DNA from: Comamonas suwonensis
GTDB lineage: Bacteria > Pseudomonadota > Gammaproteobacteria > Burkholderiales > Burkholderiaceae_C
NCBI RefSeq assembly: GCF_012844455.2
Contig: NZ_JABBCQ020000015.1
Span: 1-64,000 of the forward strand
Reading direction: 5' to 3'
DNA length: 64,000 nucleotides
How positions within the stretch are numbered: position 1 is the stretch's first letter; every line of letters starts with the position of its first letter. Below the pieces are notes generated by a model, which worked only from the letters and a program-made list of their open reading frames with translations, had not been told where the DNA came from and did no database searches. This document shows positions 45,033-53,698 of the stretch, piece after piece. The translations under genes and the position numbers were made by a program.

Positions 45033-46115
45033 GTGGATCGTCGTTCTATTCTGAAAAATGCCGGTATCGCTGGCGTGCTGGCTGCTGGTGCAGCTCCTGC
45101 TGTTCACGCTCAGGCCGCAGTGCGCTGGCGTCTGGCTTCCAGCTTCCCCAAGTCACTGGACACCATTTTCGGCAGCGCCGAAAAGCTGTCGCAAGTGGTC
45201 AAGGCCATGTCGGGCGGCAAGTTTGAAATTTCCGTGCACCCCGCTGGCGAGCTGATGCCTGCTTTTGGCGTGGTGGATGCGCTGCAGGGCGACACCATCG
45301 ACATGGCGCAGACGGCGGCCTACTACTTCACCGGCAAAGACCCCATCTTCGCCTTCAGCTGCGCCGTGCCCTTTGGCCTGACCGCGCTGCAAATGAATGG
45401 CTGGAAGGACCATGGCAATGGCCGCAAGCTGCTGGATGCTTTCTTCGCCAAGTACAACTTCAAGACCGCATCTGCCGGTAACACCACCACCCAGATGGGC
45501 GGCTGGTACCGCAAGGAAATCAAGACCGTGGAAGACCTCAAGGGTCTGAAGATGCGTCTGGGCGGCGGTGTGTTCGGCGAGGCCATGGCCAAGTTGGGCG
45601 TGGTGGCACAGAACATGCCTGCTGGCGATGTGTACCAGGCTCTGGAAAAGGGCACGCTGGATGCCGTGGAGTTTGTCGGCCCTTACGACGATGAAAAGCT
45701 GGGCTTCAACAAGGTTGCGCCTTACTACTACTACCCCGGCTGGTGGGAGGGCTCTGCCGAGCTGGAGTTCTTCATCAACATCAAGAAGTACAACGCTCTG
45801 TCGCCCGAGAACAAGGCCATTCTGGATGCCGCAACTCGCGTGGCTGCCATGGACATGACCTCCAAGTACCAGGTGCTGAACCCCCAGGCCATCAAGCGTC
45901 TGGTGGCCAACAAGACGCAGCTGAAGATGTTCCCCAAACCTTTGATGGACGCTGGCTTCAAGGCCTCGATGGAAGTATTTGCCGAGCACGAAGCCAAGTC
46001 GCCCGAGTTCAAGAAGATTCACCAGGACATGCGCGCCTTCCAGCGCGACCAGATCCTGTGGAACCGCTTCTCCGAGTACCCCTTCAACCAGTACATGGCG
46101 ACCGCCAAGATCTGA
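45033..46115 (+). CDS. TRAP transporter substrate-binding protein (b)
   Basis: A paralogue of the preceding gene with the same length (360 residues), same Tat-type start (MDRRSILKNAGIAGVLAAGA) and same motifs (GNTTTQMGGWYRKEI, LKGLKMRLGGG, DAVEFVGPYDDEKLG, YYYYPGWWEG). By eye well over half of residues agree, so the pair comes from tandem duplication. AAGGAGAC precedes it. The 184-bp gap between them and its own ribosome site suggest that it can be expressed separately. The strong codon bias and the terminator fit a highly expressed binder. Confidence 0.93.
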   Translation: MDRRSILKNAGIAGVLAAGAAPAVHAQAAVRWRLASSFPKSLDTIFGSAEKLSQVVKAMSGGKFEISVHPAGELMPAFGVVDALQGDTIDMAQTAAYYFTGKDPIFAFSCAVPFGLTALQMNGWKDHGNGRKLLDAFFAKYNFKTASAGNTTTQMGGWYRKEIKTVEDLKGLKMRLGGGVFGEAMAKLGVVAQNMPAGDVYQALEKGTLDAVEFVGPYDDEKLGFNKVAPYYYYPGWWEGSAELEFFINIKKYNALSPENKAILDAATRVAAMDMTSKYQVLNPQAIKRLVANKTQLKMFPKPLMDAGFKASMEVFAEHEAKSPEFKKIHQDMRAFQRDQILWNRFSEYPFNQYMATAKI

Positions 46116-46151
46116 TAAAGCGCGCGGTGCAGCCAGGTGCTGCATCCCGCC

Positions 46152-46188
46152 GCAAAAAAGCCGCAGGCCATGTCTGCGGCTTTTTTAG
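46152..46188 (+). terminator. Terminator after TRAP binding protein (b)
   Basis: AAAAAAGCCGCAG-GCCATGT-CTGCGGCTTTTTT, about 40 bp after the stop. Confidence 0.9.
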
Positions 46189-46199
46189 TTTGTGAGCAG

Positions 46200-46285
46200 C
46201 TTGCGCTGGCTCTTAAAGGGTTTCAGGTGCTTATTGATATGAAAACAACTGTAGGCAGGCGCTAGCCGCTACGATTTTCAAGGCA
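46200..46285. repeat. Interspersed palindromic repeat, degenerate (copy 8)
   Basis: TTGCGCTGGCTCTTAAAGGG, TTTCAGGTGCTTATTGATAT, and GGCGCTAGCCGCTACGATTTT: arms of the family separated by extra sequence, between two convergent units. Confidence 0.5.
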
Positions 46286-47093
46286 AAACTTCTAGCGTGG
46301 CCGCATAGGTCAGAGACTTTTGCTTGGCCTGCGCCACGGTGGCTGCAACCCGTGTGGAGGCGTTGATCCAGTACAGCCCAGCGCTGGGCCAGCGCACTTG
46401 AAAGCTGCCGTTGTCATCGGTCACCCCATCCATTTGCTGGGTGCTTTCGTGCCAGCGTGCGCCGCCCGCGATGATGCTGACTTTGAGCTGGGGTGCGGGC
46501 TTGCCATCCTGCAAAAACGTCAGTGTGGCGGTCTCGCTGGCCGCCAGATCATTGGGGTGGGTGGCAAAGCGCAGCTCAAGCCCCTTGCCTGTGGGGGTGA
46601 CGGCGCTGGGCTTGCCCATGGTGACAAAAGTCTCCACGCGCGATGCAACTTGGTTGACAGAAAGCTTTTCTGCCGTGGCTGGCACATGCAGGGCAAAGTC
46701 TGCGGCGGGGCCATTCCAGCGCTTGGCCTGGCCGTTCTCCTGCCATTGCACGCGCAGGCCGTCATTGACCACGGCGGCGCGCCAAGTGCCGGGCTCGGTC
46801 AGCTGCCACTCAAACACGGCTTTGTAGCGAAAGCGTTCCAGCTTGGCAGGGTCGGTGGCTTTGCCGGATGGGCTGATGATCTGCAGCCCTTCAAGGGGCA
46901 GGGCGTTGTGGTTGAAGAAGAACAGATCATTGCCGCGTGCAGCATCCACGCTGACCCACTGATTGGCCGTTTGCGACAGCACGGTGGATGAGGGCACGAG
47001 GAAGGAGCGGTGCGCCTGAGCCATCAGCGGCAGCAACAGCAGCGGGGCGATCGCGATGGTTTTGCGTAGTGAGCGAAGAGTGCGGTGTTTCAT
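46278..47093 (-). CDS. DUF4198 periplasmic protein
   Basis: About 271 residues; signal peptide IAPLLLLPLMAQAHRSFLVP (cleaved after Ala, leaving His first) and a beta-rich body with NDLFFFNHNALPLEGLQIIS, LRFATHPNDL and a C-terminal GSFQVRWPSAGLYWINAS. DUF4198 proteins often have an N-terminal His and accompany TonB receptors for metals, and may bind metal. Here it ends the TonB-DUF3649-PepSY-DUF3325 operon, 10 bp after the DUF3325 gene. Start at 47093 (ATG) chosen over a TTG two codons earlier. Confidence 0.85.
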   Translation of the reverse strand: MKHRTLRSLRKTIAIAPLLLLPLMAQAHRSFLVPSSTVLSQTANQWVSVDAARGNDLFFFNHNALPLEGLQIISPSGKATDPAKLERFRYKAVFEWQLTEPGTWRAAVVNDGLRVQWQENGQAKRWNGPAADFALHVPATAEKLSVNQVASRVETFVTMGKPSAVTPTGKGLELRFATHPNDLAASETATLTFLQDGKPAPQLKVSIIAGGARWHESTQQMDGVTDDNGSFQVRWPSAGLYWINASTRVAATVAQAKQKSLTYAATLEVLP

Positions 47094-47102
47094 AAGCAAA
47101 AT

Positions 47103-47450
47103 TCAAAAAGCAAACAGGCTCGCCGCTGCAGCGACCAGCAAGGCCGCGCCCGCTGCGGGCGGCAGGGCGCGGGGAAAGTAGCTGAGCAACGCCGCTACGG
47201 CCAGCGCCGCAAAGGTCAGCAGACCCAGCCAGTCAGTGGCAGCCACCGATGCGGTTTTGCCCACCATGCAGGCCAGCAGGGCAAGCACCAGCAAGCCCGT
47301 GCCAGCGGCGCGCAGCAGGTGGTTGGGAAGGCTGGCGAGGGTGCGACCCAGCACATCTTCCTGGTGTCTATCCATGGCAAGGCTCAGCGCGGCAAAGCCG
47401 CAAAAGCTCAACAGCAAAGCCGATAGAGCCATCAACGTGGTGGAGGGCAT
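47103..47450 (-). CDS. DUF3325 small membrane protein
   Basis: A 115-residue inner-membrane protein with three to four transmembrane segments (LMALSALLLSFCGFAALSL, HLLRAAGTGLLVLALLAC, WLGLLTFAALAVAALLSYF, and a C-terminal hydrophobic tail). The motif AALSLAMDRHQEDVLGR is typical of DUF3325, a family found with PepSY and TonB receptor genes. The start touches the stop of the PepSY gene, so translation is coupled. Role unknown; probably helps reductive iron release at the membrane. Confidence 0.85.
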   Translation of the reverse strand: MPSTTLMALSALLLSFCGFAALSLAMDRHQEDVLGRTLASLPNHLLRAAGTGLLVLALLACMVGKTASVAATDWLGLLTFAALAVAALLSYFPRALPPAAGAALLVAAAASLFAF

Positions 47451-49144
47451 CAGATTGGCCTTTCTTGCGCTTGCGGGGCCAGCGTGGAGCCTGCGCCATT
47501 GCCTTCGCCATTCGCGAGGGCTGAAGCAGGGGCTGCTTTTGGGGTGGGCAGAGGTTTGGGTCGCGGCGAACGCAGCAGCTTGAACGCCGCAAAGCCATGA
47601 ATGGCCGCCAGCACCAGTGCGACCAGATCAAAGCCCGCCACGCTCCACAGACCTGCACCCATGGCGGCAGGCAGTGGTAAGCCTCCTGTAGCGGCATTCA
47701 GCAGGGGCAGGCTGCCAAACAGCACCGCGGCCAGTGCCAGTTGCTCTGCCCAAGCGCGGCGGTGGCTGCGCAGCAGGCCGTGCACGGCGCACAGCAGCCA
47801 GACGATGAAGAAGCTGCGAATCTCCATATCAGAGCGCTGCACAGCATCGGCTGGAATCAGGCGGTTGGCAAAAAAGTAAGCTGCCGTGGCAATCGACAGG
47901 CCCGCAATGGAGCCCACGTTGAGCACCTCTACCAGTCGGTGCAGGCGCGGTGTGCGACCCAGCTTGCGCCGCTCTGGCAGGCGCTTGACCACCCACAGCA
48001 CCATGCCGGTGGCCGCCATCAGCGTACCCACTACACCCGACAGAAACAGCAGCCAGCGCAGCAGAGGCTCGGCAAAACGGCCCAGGTGTGCTGCGGTCAG
48101 CACGTTGTAGATGGCGGTGGGTGTCGAGACGGACTTGGCTGCAGGCGCTTCCATTTGAGTGCCCGTGATGCCGTCAAACACCATGCGTTCGCTGCCTCCC
48201 CGGTTGATGAGGCTGTTGCCGCCTTGAGAGCGCAGCTCAATGCGCGCGCGTGGCGTATTGGGCTGGTTCACCACGATCGCTCCCACACCGCGCTCGGGCC
48301 AGCGCTGCTGCGCAGCGGCCATCAGCGGGGCGATGGGGGTCATGGTCACGGCGTCTTCGGCTTGTGACTCAGTCTGCTCACCGCGTTTGCGGCGGGGTTG
48401 CTCGGCAGCGGCTGGGCGGTTGCCGCCGCGCATTTCGTTGAAGTAGGCGCGGGTATCGCCTTCATAGACGGCGCTGGCGCCCCAGGGCATCAGCATGATC
48501 ATCAGCAGCAGCAAGCCGCTGAAGGTGATCATGATGTGAAAGGGCAAGGCCAGAATGGCTGTCATATTGTGGGAATCGAGCCATGAGCGCTGCTGCTTGC
48601 CGGAGCGAAACACAAAGAAGTCGGTAAAGATTTTCTTGTGTGTGATCACCCCGCTGATGATGGCCACCAGCATGAACATGGTGGCAATGCCCACAATCCA
48701 GCGCGCCCAGATGCGGGGCATGGCGTACAGCTCAAAGTGAAAGCGGTAGAGAAAGCTGCCGCCGCGCGTCTCACGCACAGGGATGGCTTCGCCCGTGGCC
48801 GCATCCAGCTCAGCGCGCTGGGTGCCTGCGCGGCCGGGTGCCGCATCCTTGGCGCGCCAGCTGGCTTGCACGGAAGGGTGGCGCTCGCCGGGCAGGTTCA
48901 GCGTCCAGGTGCTTGCGGCCGGCGCCAGCTGTTGCATGCCTGCTATGGCTTTTTCAGCGGTGCTGGCCGATGGCACGGACTGGTGCAGCTCGGGCTTCAT
49001 CCAGACGTTGATTTCGTCGACAAAGTAGCTCAGCGTGCCGGTAAAGAAAACTGCATACAGCAGCCAGCCCAGCAGCAGGCCGGACCAGGTGTGCAGCCAT
49101 GACATGGACTGGCGCAGTCCCTCGGGTTTGCCGTCGACTCTCAT
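47450..49144 (-). CDS. PepSY-associated membrane protein (putative ferric reductase)
   Basis: A 564-residue inner-membrane protein of the PepSY-TM family. It opens SMSWLHTWSGLLLGWLLYAV with TGTLSYFVDEINVW, has periplasmic PepSY-like segments, further membrane spans (ILALPFHIMITFSGLLLLMI, LSGVVGTLMAATGMVLWVV), and a C-terminal hydrophobic block. Conserved His in HTWSG and LPFHIMITFSG may bind heme. Some relatives (FoxB/FsrB-like) reduce ferric siderophores in the periplasm; the same job is inferred here from the TonB gene. The start at 49144 overlaps the DUF3649 stop by 4 bp. Confidence 0.87.
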   Translation of the reverse strand: MRVDGKPEGLRQSMSWLHTWSGLLLGWLLYAVFFTGTLSYFVDEINVWMKPELHQSVPSASTAEKAIAGMQQLAPAASTWTLNLPGERHPSVQASWRAKDAAPGRAGTQRAELDAATGEAIPVRETRGGSFLYRFHFELYAMPRIWARWIVGIATMFMLVAIISGVITHKKIFTDFFVFRSGKQQRSWLDSHNMTAILALPFHIMITFSGLLLLMIMLMPWGASAVYEGDTRAYFNEMRGGNRPAAAEQPRRKRGEQTESQAEDAVTMTPIAPLMAAAQQRWPERGVGAIVVNQPNTPRARIELRSQGGNSLINRGGSERMVFDGITGTQMEAPAAKSVSTPTAIYNVLTAAHLGRFAEPLLRWLLFLSGVVGTLMAATGMVLWVVKRLPERRKLGRTPRLHRLVEVLNVGSIAGLSIATAAYFFANRLIPADAVQRSDMEIRSFFIVWLLCAVHGLLRSHRRAWAEQLALAAVLFGSLPLLNAATGGLPLPAAMGAGLWSVAGFDLVALVLAAIHGFAAFKLLRSPRPKPLPTPKAAPASALANGEGNGAGSTLAPQAQERPI

Positions 49145-49473
49145 GGCTTCCACCCCAGCGCTGTGGCCAGACCGCCTAGCAGGGCGGCCAGTATCACCAT
49201 GCCCACCCACAGTCGGCTGGCGCTGGGGGCACGAAATGCCCAGATGGCCGCGATGAAGTGCACCACAAAGGCCAGCATGGTGGCGGTCATCACGGCATCC
49301 AGACGGCTGGCGCCGGTGTGCATCAGTGCCAGACCGGCGCTGGCGCAAAACAGGGCCGACAGCGCATAGCCGCCAAAAATAGCCGCCAGCGCGCGTGAAG
49401 CAATGGCCCAGCGATAACGAGCGATGGAACGTGTCATGGACGGTGCCAGACCCAGTGAGTGATTGGTGGACAT
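49141..49473 (-). CDS. DUF3649 small membrane protein
   Basis: A 110-residue membrane protein with three predicted transmembrane segments and the motif YRWAIASRALAAIFGGYALS, typical of DUF3649. The family co-occurs with PepSY and TonB receptor genes. The start at 49473 (MSTNHSLG) is 13 bp after the TonB stop; the longer open frame upstream is antisense-like. Overlaps the PepSY gene by 4 bp. Confidence 0.85.
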   Translation of the reverse strand: MSTNHSLGLAPSMTRSIARYRWAIASRALAAIFGGYALSALFCASAGLALMHTGASRLDAVMTATMLAFVVHFIAAIWAFRAPSASRLWVGMVILAALLGGLATALGWKP

Positions 49474-49486
49474 GGCGGTGTTCACC

Positions 49487-51547
49487 TTAGAAGCGGTAGG
49501 CCATCTTGACCCACAGGCGGCGGCCATCTTCGGCATACGAATAGGCCGAGCTGGTGTTGCGCGGGCGCACGTTGTTGGTGAGGTTGTAGGCCACGACATT
49601 GACGGTCAGGTCCTTGCGTGGCGACCAGGCCGTGCCAATATCCAGCGTGGCGACAGCGCCGACGGATTCTGTGACTGCGCCGCCTGAACCCCAGGCGATC
49701 AGGGCTTCCTTGCCGCGATAGGTCACGGTGGCAAAGGCCGAAAGGTTTTCACGCGCCTTCCAGTTCAGCGTGGCGCTGGCGGCGTGCTTGGGCACGGCCA
49801 CCAGTGGCTGGCCATCCGCCATGGGGTAGCCAAAGCCCAGAATGTTCACGCCTGCGCTTTTGACCTTGGAGTCCGTCAGCGTGTAGTTGCCCGACAGCTT
49901 GAGCGCGGGGCTGAACTGGTAGCTGCCCGAAAGCTCCAGGCCGCGAATCTTGGCCTTGGTGATGTTGAAGTAGGTGCTGAAGACGCGGCCCGTGTATGGG
50001 TCATTGGGCACGGGAGTGCCGTCGGGTCTGACCAGCTGGCGTGAGCCGGTGTTGACGATTTTGTTGGTGTAGTCGGTATCAAAAATGGTGGCATTGCCGC
50101 GGAAGGCACCGCCCGCATCGTAGTAGGCTCCGATTTCGCGGTTCAGGCTTTCTTCGGGCTTGAGATCGGGGTTGCCCCAGGTCTGGGCGCCGCCACGCTG
50201 GGGCAGGCCGATATTGGGGTTGATCTGGGCAATGGTCGGGGACTGAAAGCCTTTGGCCACACCGCCTTTGAGGGTCCAGGCGCTGGTCAGGCTCCACACG
50301 CCATACAGGCGTGGCGTCCAGTGGCGGCCAAAGTATTCGTTGTCATCCAGGCGCAGGCCGCCGGTCAGGCTGAATTTTTCAGTAATGGCCCATTCGTCTT
50401 CGACAAACAGCGATTTTTCGGTAAACGATGCATCAATGCCCTGACCCAGGCCTTGCGGGTTGGAGTAGTAGCCATCGCTTTTGAGCTCATTGCGGCGTAT
50501 CTGAAAGCCGGTCAGCAGCATGTGATTGCCCAGTGGCATGGTCAGTTTGCCGTCCAGCACCGTGTTCTTGGTCTTGGGCTTGGCGGTTTGCAACTCGCCT
50601 TCGCGCACCGCGCTTTCCTGCGACAGACTCAGGTCCGAGATGCCAAAGCCCCAGCGGCCCTTGTGGCTCAGCGCATAGTTTTCGCGGATGTATTCGTTCT
50701 GGTTACGGGTGGCTGTGGGTGCCAGCGTGCGGCCCGGAGTGGTCCAGAATTCCTGCCTGGAGCGACCGGCTTCCAGCATGAATTCGTGATTTTTATTGGG
50801 CGTGAACCATAGGCGCAGGTTGCCCGTCTGGCGGTTGGATTTGGCAAAGCCGTCCAGCACATCGTCTTCCTGGCGGCGCTTGTCTGAGCCCCAGAACTGC
50901 AGGCCCAGCGTGTCGGCGATCAGTGGGCCGGACAGGTAGAGGTCGGCCTGATTGGTGTCGCCCGCCTTGCCTGCATCCTGAAAAGTGTGCTCGCCCGACA
51001 GAGATCCATTCCAGCTCTTGGCGACCTTGCGCGTGACGATATTGATTACGCCGCCCATGGCTTCAGAACCGTACAGTGTGGACATGGGGCCACGCACCAC
51101 TTCGATGCGCTCAATCGCCTCAATGGGGGGAATCCAGTTATTGCTCAGGCCTTCAGAGACACCGCCCTTGAGCGTGACGCCACCGGTGTTCTGGCGGCGA
51201 CCGTCCACCATGATCAGCACATGGCTGGACTCCATGCCGCGAATCGAGATTTCGCCCTTGTCGCCGCCCATCACACCTACGCCGGGTACATTGCGCAGCG
51301 CATCGCTCAGCGAGCGGAATTGCTTGCTCTCCAGCTCCTCACGCGTGAGGATGGTGATGCTGGCAGGGGCGGTTCTGACCTCCTGCTCATACCCGGAGGC
51401 GGTCACCGTCACGGTTCCCAGCGCCACATCGCTGCTGCTTTCCGTGTTTTGGGCGTGGGCCAGAGTGGCGGCCAGTGGCAGAGCCAAAGCGATAGCGGTT
51501 TTAGCCAGAGTGGTGGACGGGTGTCCTAAGAACTGCTCTCTCATCAA
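49487..51547 (-). CDS. TonB-dependent outer-membrane receptor
   Basis: A 686-residue receptor. Signal peptide TAIALALPLAATLAHA, TonB box-like GTVTVTASG, a plug domain (RTAPASITILTREELE, GVGVMGGDKGEISIRGMESS, VLIMVDGRRQNTGG, RIEVVRGPMSTLYGSEAMGG) and a 22-strand barrel ending VKMAYRF with the C-terminal Phe needed for assembly. The plug resembles the FepA/CirA group (ferric catecholate siderophores) more than vitamin B12 receptors. It heads a five-gene operon with PepSY and DUF proteins and diverges from a two-component system. Confidence 0.9.
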   Translation of the reverse strand: MMREQFLGHPSTTLAKTAIALALPLAATLAHAQNTESSSDVALGTVTVTASGYEQEVRTAPASITILTREELESKQFRSLSDALRNVPGVGVMGGDKGEISIRGMESSHVLIMVDGRRQNTGGVTLKGGVSEGLSNNWIPPIEAIERIEVVRGPMSTLYGSEAMGGVINIVTRKVAKSWNGSLSGEHTFQDAGKAGDTNQADLYLSGPLIADTLGLQFWGSDKRRQEDDVLDGFAKSNRQTGNLRLWFTPNKNHEFMLEAGRSRQEFWTTPGRTLAPTATRNQNEYIRENYALSHKGRWGFGISDLSLSQESAVREGELQTAKPKTKNTVLDGKLTMPLGNHMLLTGFQIRRNELKSDGYYSNPQGLGQGIDASFTEKSLFVEDEWAITEKFSLTGGLRLDDNEYFGRHWTPRLYGVWSLTSAWTLKGGVAKGFQSPTIAQINPNIGLPQRGGAQTWGNPDLKPEESLNREIGAYYDAGGAFRGNATIFDTDYTNKIVNTGSRQLVRPDGTPVPNDPYTGRVFSTYFNITKAKIRGLELSGSYQFSPALKLSGNYTLTDSKVKSAGVNILGFGYPMADGQPLVAVPKHAASATLNWKARENLSAFATVTYRGKEALIAWGSGGAVTESVGAVATLDIGTAWSPRKDLTVNVVAYNLTNNVRPRNTSSAYSYAEDGRRLWVKMAYRF

Positions 51548-51623
51548 ATCCTCGAACTGAAATGTTATTTAAAATGCGTATTACTTTCATTTGTAATTGC
51601 GATTGCTGATCAACGTCTGACCG
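51548..51623. promoter_or_regulatory. Divergent TonB receptor / two-component promoter region
   Basis: A 76-bp AT-rich region. It contains AATGCGTATTACTTTC and ATTTGTAATTGCGATT, an imperfect inverted repeat that could serve the response regulator or Fur; the match to a Fur box is loose. Divergent genes suggest joint control by iron or by the regulator. Confidence 0.5.
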
Positions 51624-52316
51624 ATGAAGCTGCTGATAGTTGAAGACCACCAAGAGTTGAGCGCGCTGCTATACCGTCACCTGGAGCGCATGGGCTTTGC
51701 GGTAGATACCGTCTCTACAGGGCGCAAGGCTTTGCATGCGCTAGCCATTGGCCAGTACGACGCGCTGGTGCTGGACCTGGGCTTGCCCGATATGGATGGC
51801 ATGGAAGTGCTGGCCAGTTGTCGTCAGAGCGGCAAATACCTTCCCTGCATTGTGTTGACCGCACGGGATGCGCTGGATAGTCGCTTGGCAGGCCTCAATG
51901 GCGGGGCCGATGACTATGTGCTCAAGCCCTTCGAGATGTCCGAGCTGGAGGCCCGCTTGCGGGCCGTGCTGCGCAGGGCGCAAGGGATTCACCAGCAAAA
52001 GCTGAGTCTGGGCAATGTGGCGTTTGAGACCGAATCTCGCTTTGCCACCGTGAACGGAAAACAGGTCGATTTGCTGCGCCGCGAAGCCATGCTGCTGGAA
52101 GAAATGCTCAGAGTCTGGCCGCGCATTACCGTCAAAGAACGGCTGGAAGAGCATCTCTACGCCTCGCGCGAGAGCGTGACGCTGAATGCGGTGGAGGCCC
52201 TGGTGTCCCGTCTGCGCCGCAAGCTTCGAGATGGCGGTGCCAATGTGCAGATCGATACGGTGCGCGGCGTGGGCTATCGCATGGTGCTGCCCCAAGAGGC
52301 TCATGCCTGCGCGTAG
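51624..52316 (+). CDS. OmpR/PhoB-family response regulator
   Basis: A 230-residue response regulator. The receiver has the acidic pair VEDHQE, the phosphorylation Asp in LDLGLPDMDGMEV (near residue 52), Thr in IVLTARDAL and Lys in VLKPFEMSEL. The C-terminus is a winged helix ending VEALVSRLRRKL then VQIDTVRGVGYRM. It belongs to the QseB/PmrA-like subgroup. It overlaps the sensor kinase start by 14 bp and faces the TonB operon, which it probably regulates. Confidence 0.93.
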   Translation: MKLLIVEDHQELSALLYRHLERMGFAVDTVSTGRKALHALAIGQYDALVLDLGLPDMDGMEVLASCRQSGKYLPCIVLTARDALDSRLAGLNGGADDYVLKPFEMSELEARLRAVLRRAQGIHQQKLSLGNVAFETESRFATVNGKQVDLLRREAMLLEEMLRVWPRITVKERLEEHLYASRESVTLNAVEALVSRLRRKLRDGGANVQIDTVRGVGYRMVLPQEAHACA

Positions 52317-53625
52317 CCTGGAGCTGCGCGTACTGCTGGGGTTGACGCTGGCTTTTGCAGCGGGCATGGGCGCATTGGCTTTGTCGCTTTATGACACCCG
52401 CGACCAGCTGCGTCGCGTGACCATGAACATTCAGGCGCGGGAAATCAGTGCGGCCTTCACCATGGGCAGTGACCCTGCGAGCCTGCCCAGGAGCTATGCG
52501 GGCGGCGAGCTTTCTTACACCTTGTATTCGCCTGAAGGCCAGGTACTTTGGTATTCGGACAATCTGCAAAGACCACGCCGTCTGCGCAAACCTGTGTCTG
52601 CAGAGCACCTGCCCTTGTTCAGTCTGCCGCTGCGCAGCGGCGAGGTCATCAATGTGGCAGCCCCGCTGGCCGATGGCGCAACCCTGATGGTGGCCAAGCG
52701 CGATGTGCTGGAGCGCCAGACCATCGGCCTGCTGCTGCGTGCCAAGTTGCACCAGAGTCTGGCCCTGCTGCTGCCCATCGGTCTGTTGGCGTTTGCACTG
52801 GTGTATGCGGTGATGCGCTGGACCTTGAAGCCTGTGCAGCAGGCCGCGCGTTTTGCGCAGCGAATCTCTTCAGACAACCCACAGCCTATTCCTACAGCCC
52901 ATCTGCCCAGCGAAATGCAGCAGCTGGCGCAGGCTGCCAATCAGGCGCTGGACAAATTAGCCCATGCGTTAGCCCATGAAAAACAGTTGGTCGCCGATGC
53001 GGCCCATGAGCTGCGCACGCCACTCACGGTGCTGGATCTGCGTCTGCAGCAGGCACGCCTGGATCCCCAGCCAGACTGGCAGGCGATAGATACTGACATG
53101 GGGCATCTGCGTCAACTCACTGGGCAGCTCATGCTGCTGGCACGGCAGGAGCGAGGTATGGATGCGGCCGCAGATATGGCACGTGCCGCCACACCACTGT
53201 CACGCGTGATTCGCGAAACCGTAGCGTCGCTATTGCCGCTTCTGGAGGCCCAAGAGCGCCAGATTGAGGTGCACATTGAAGACGCGGTGCTAGCCAGAGG
53301 CGATGCCAGCCTGCTGCAAACCGCGATTCGCAATGTGCTGGAGAACGCGTTGTTTCATGGACAAGGCGCGATTCGCGTGGACATGACAGCGCAGGGCGAC
53401 CACATTCTGGTGCGCGTAGCTGATGAAGGCCCGGCCATGAGCACCCAGCAGCGTGAGCAGATGTTTGAGCGCTTTCACAAAGGCGTGCAAAGCAGCCGGG
53501 GCGCGGGCCTGGGGCTGGCTATCACCAGGCAGATTTTGCGCAATGCGGGTGGCGACGCGAGGTTTCTCGAGGCGGATGGCTGCGTGCTGGAGATGCAGTT
53601 TCAGCGTTTCAAGAACAAGTGCTGA
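52303..53625 (+). CDS. Sensor histidine kinase
   Basis: A 440-residue membrane kinase. Transmembrane segments near residues 8-28 (VLLGLTLAFAAGMGALALSL) and 148-168 (LALLLPIGLLAFALVYAVM) enclose a periplasmic sensor of about 115 residues (GGELSYTLYSPEGQVLWYSD). HAMP, then the phosphorylated His in VADAAHELRTPLTVLDLR, and the ATPase domain with NVLENALFHG, VADEGPAM and GAGLGLAITRQI. The start MPARSLEL at 52303 overlaps the regulator stop, giving coupled translation. Ligand unknown; position next to a TonB operon suggests metal or siderophore sensing. Confidence 0.93.
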   Translation: MPARSLELRVLLGLTLAFAAGMGALALSLYDTRDQLRRVTMNIQAREISAAFTMGSDPASLPRSYAGGELSYTLYSPEGQVLWYSDNLQRPRRLRKPVSAEHLPLFSLPLRSGEVINVAAPLADGATLMVAKRDVLERQTIGLLLRAKLHQSLALLLPIGLLAFALVYAVMRWTLKPVQQAARFAQRISSDNPQPIPTAHLPSEMQQLAQAANQALDKLAHALAHEKQLVADAAHELRTPLTVLDLRLQQARLDPQPDWQAIDTDMGHLRQLTGQLMLLARQERGMDAAADMARAATPLSRVIRETVASLLPLLEAQERQIEVHIEDAVLARGDASLLQTAIRNVLENALFHGQGAIRVDMTAQGDHILVRVADEGPAMSTQQREQMFERFHKGVQSSRGAGLGLAITRQILRNAGGDARFLEADGCVLEMQFQRFKNKC

Positions 53626-53649
53626 TCGATCAATGTTGAGCCATTCATG

Positions 53650-53686
53650 AAAAAAGCCCCGGCTCTTGTGAGTCGGGGCTTTTTGT
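53650..53686. terminator. Bidirectional terminator between kinase and dctM
   Basis: AAAAAGCCCCG-GCTCTTGTGAGT-CGGGGCTTTTT serves two convergent genes. Confidence 0.92.
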
Positions 53687-53698
53687 CGAGTTGATGGT

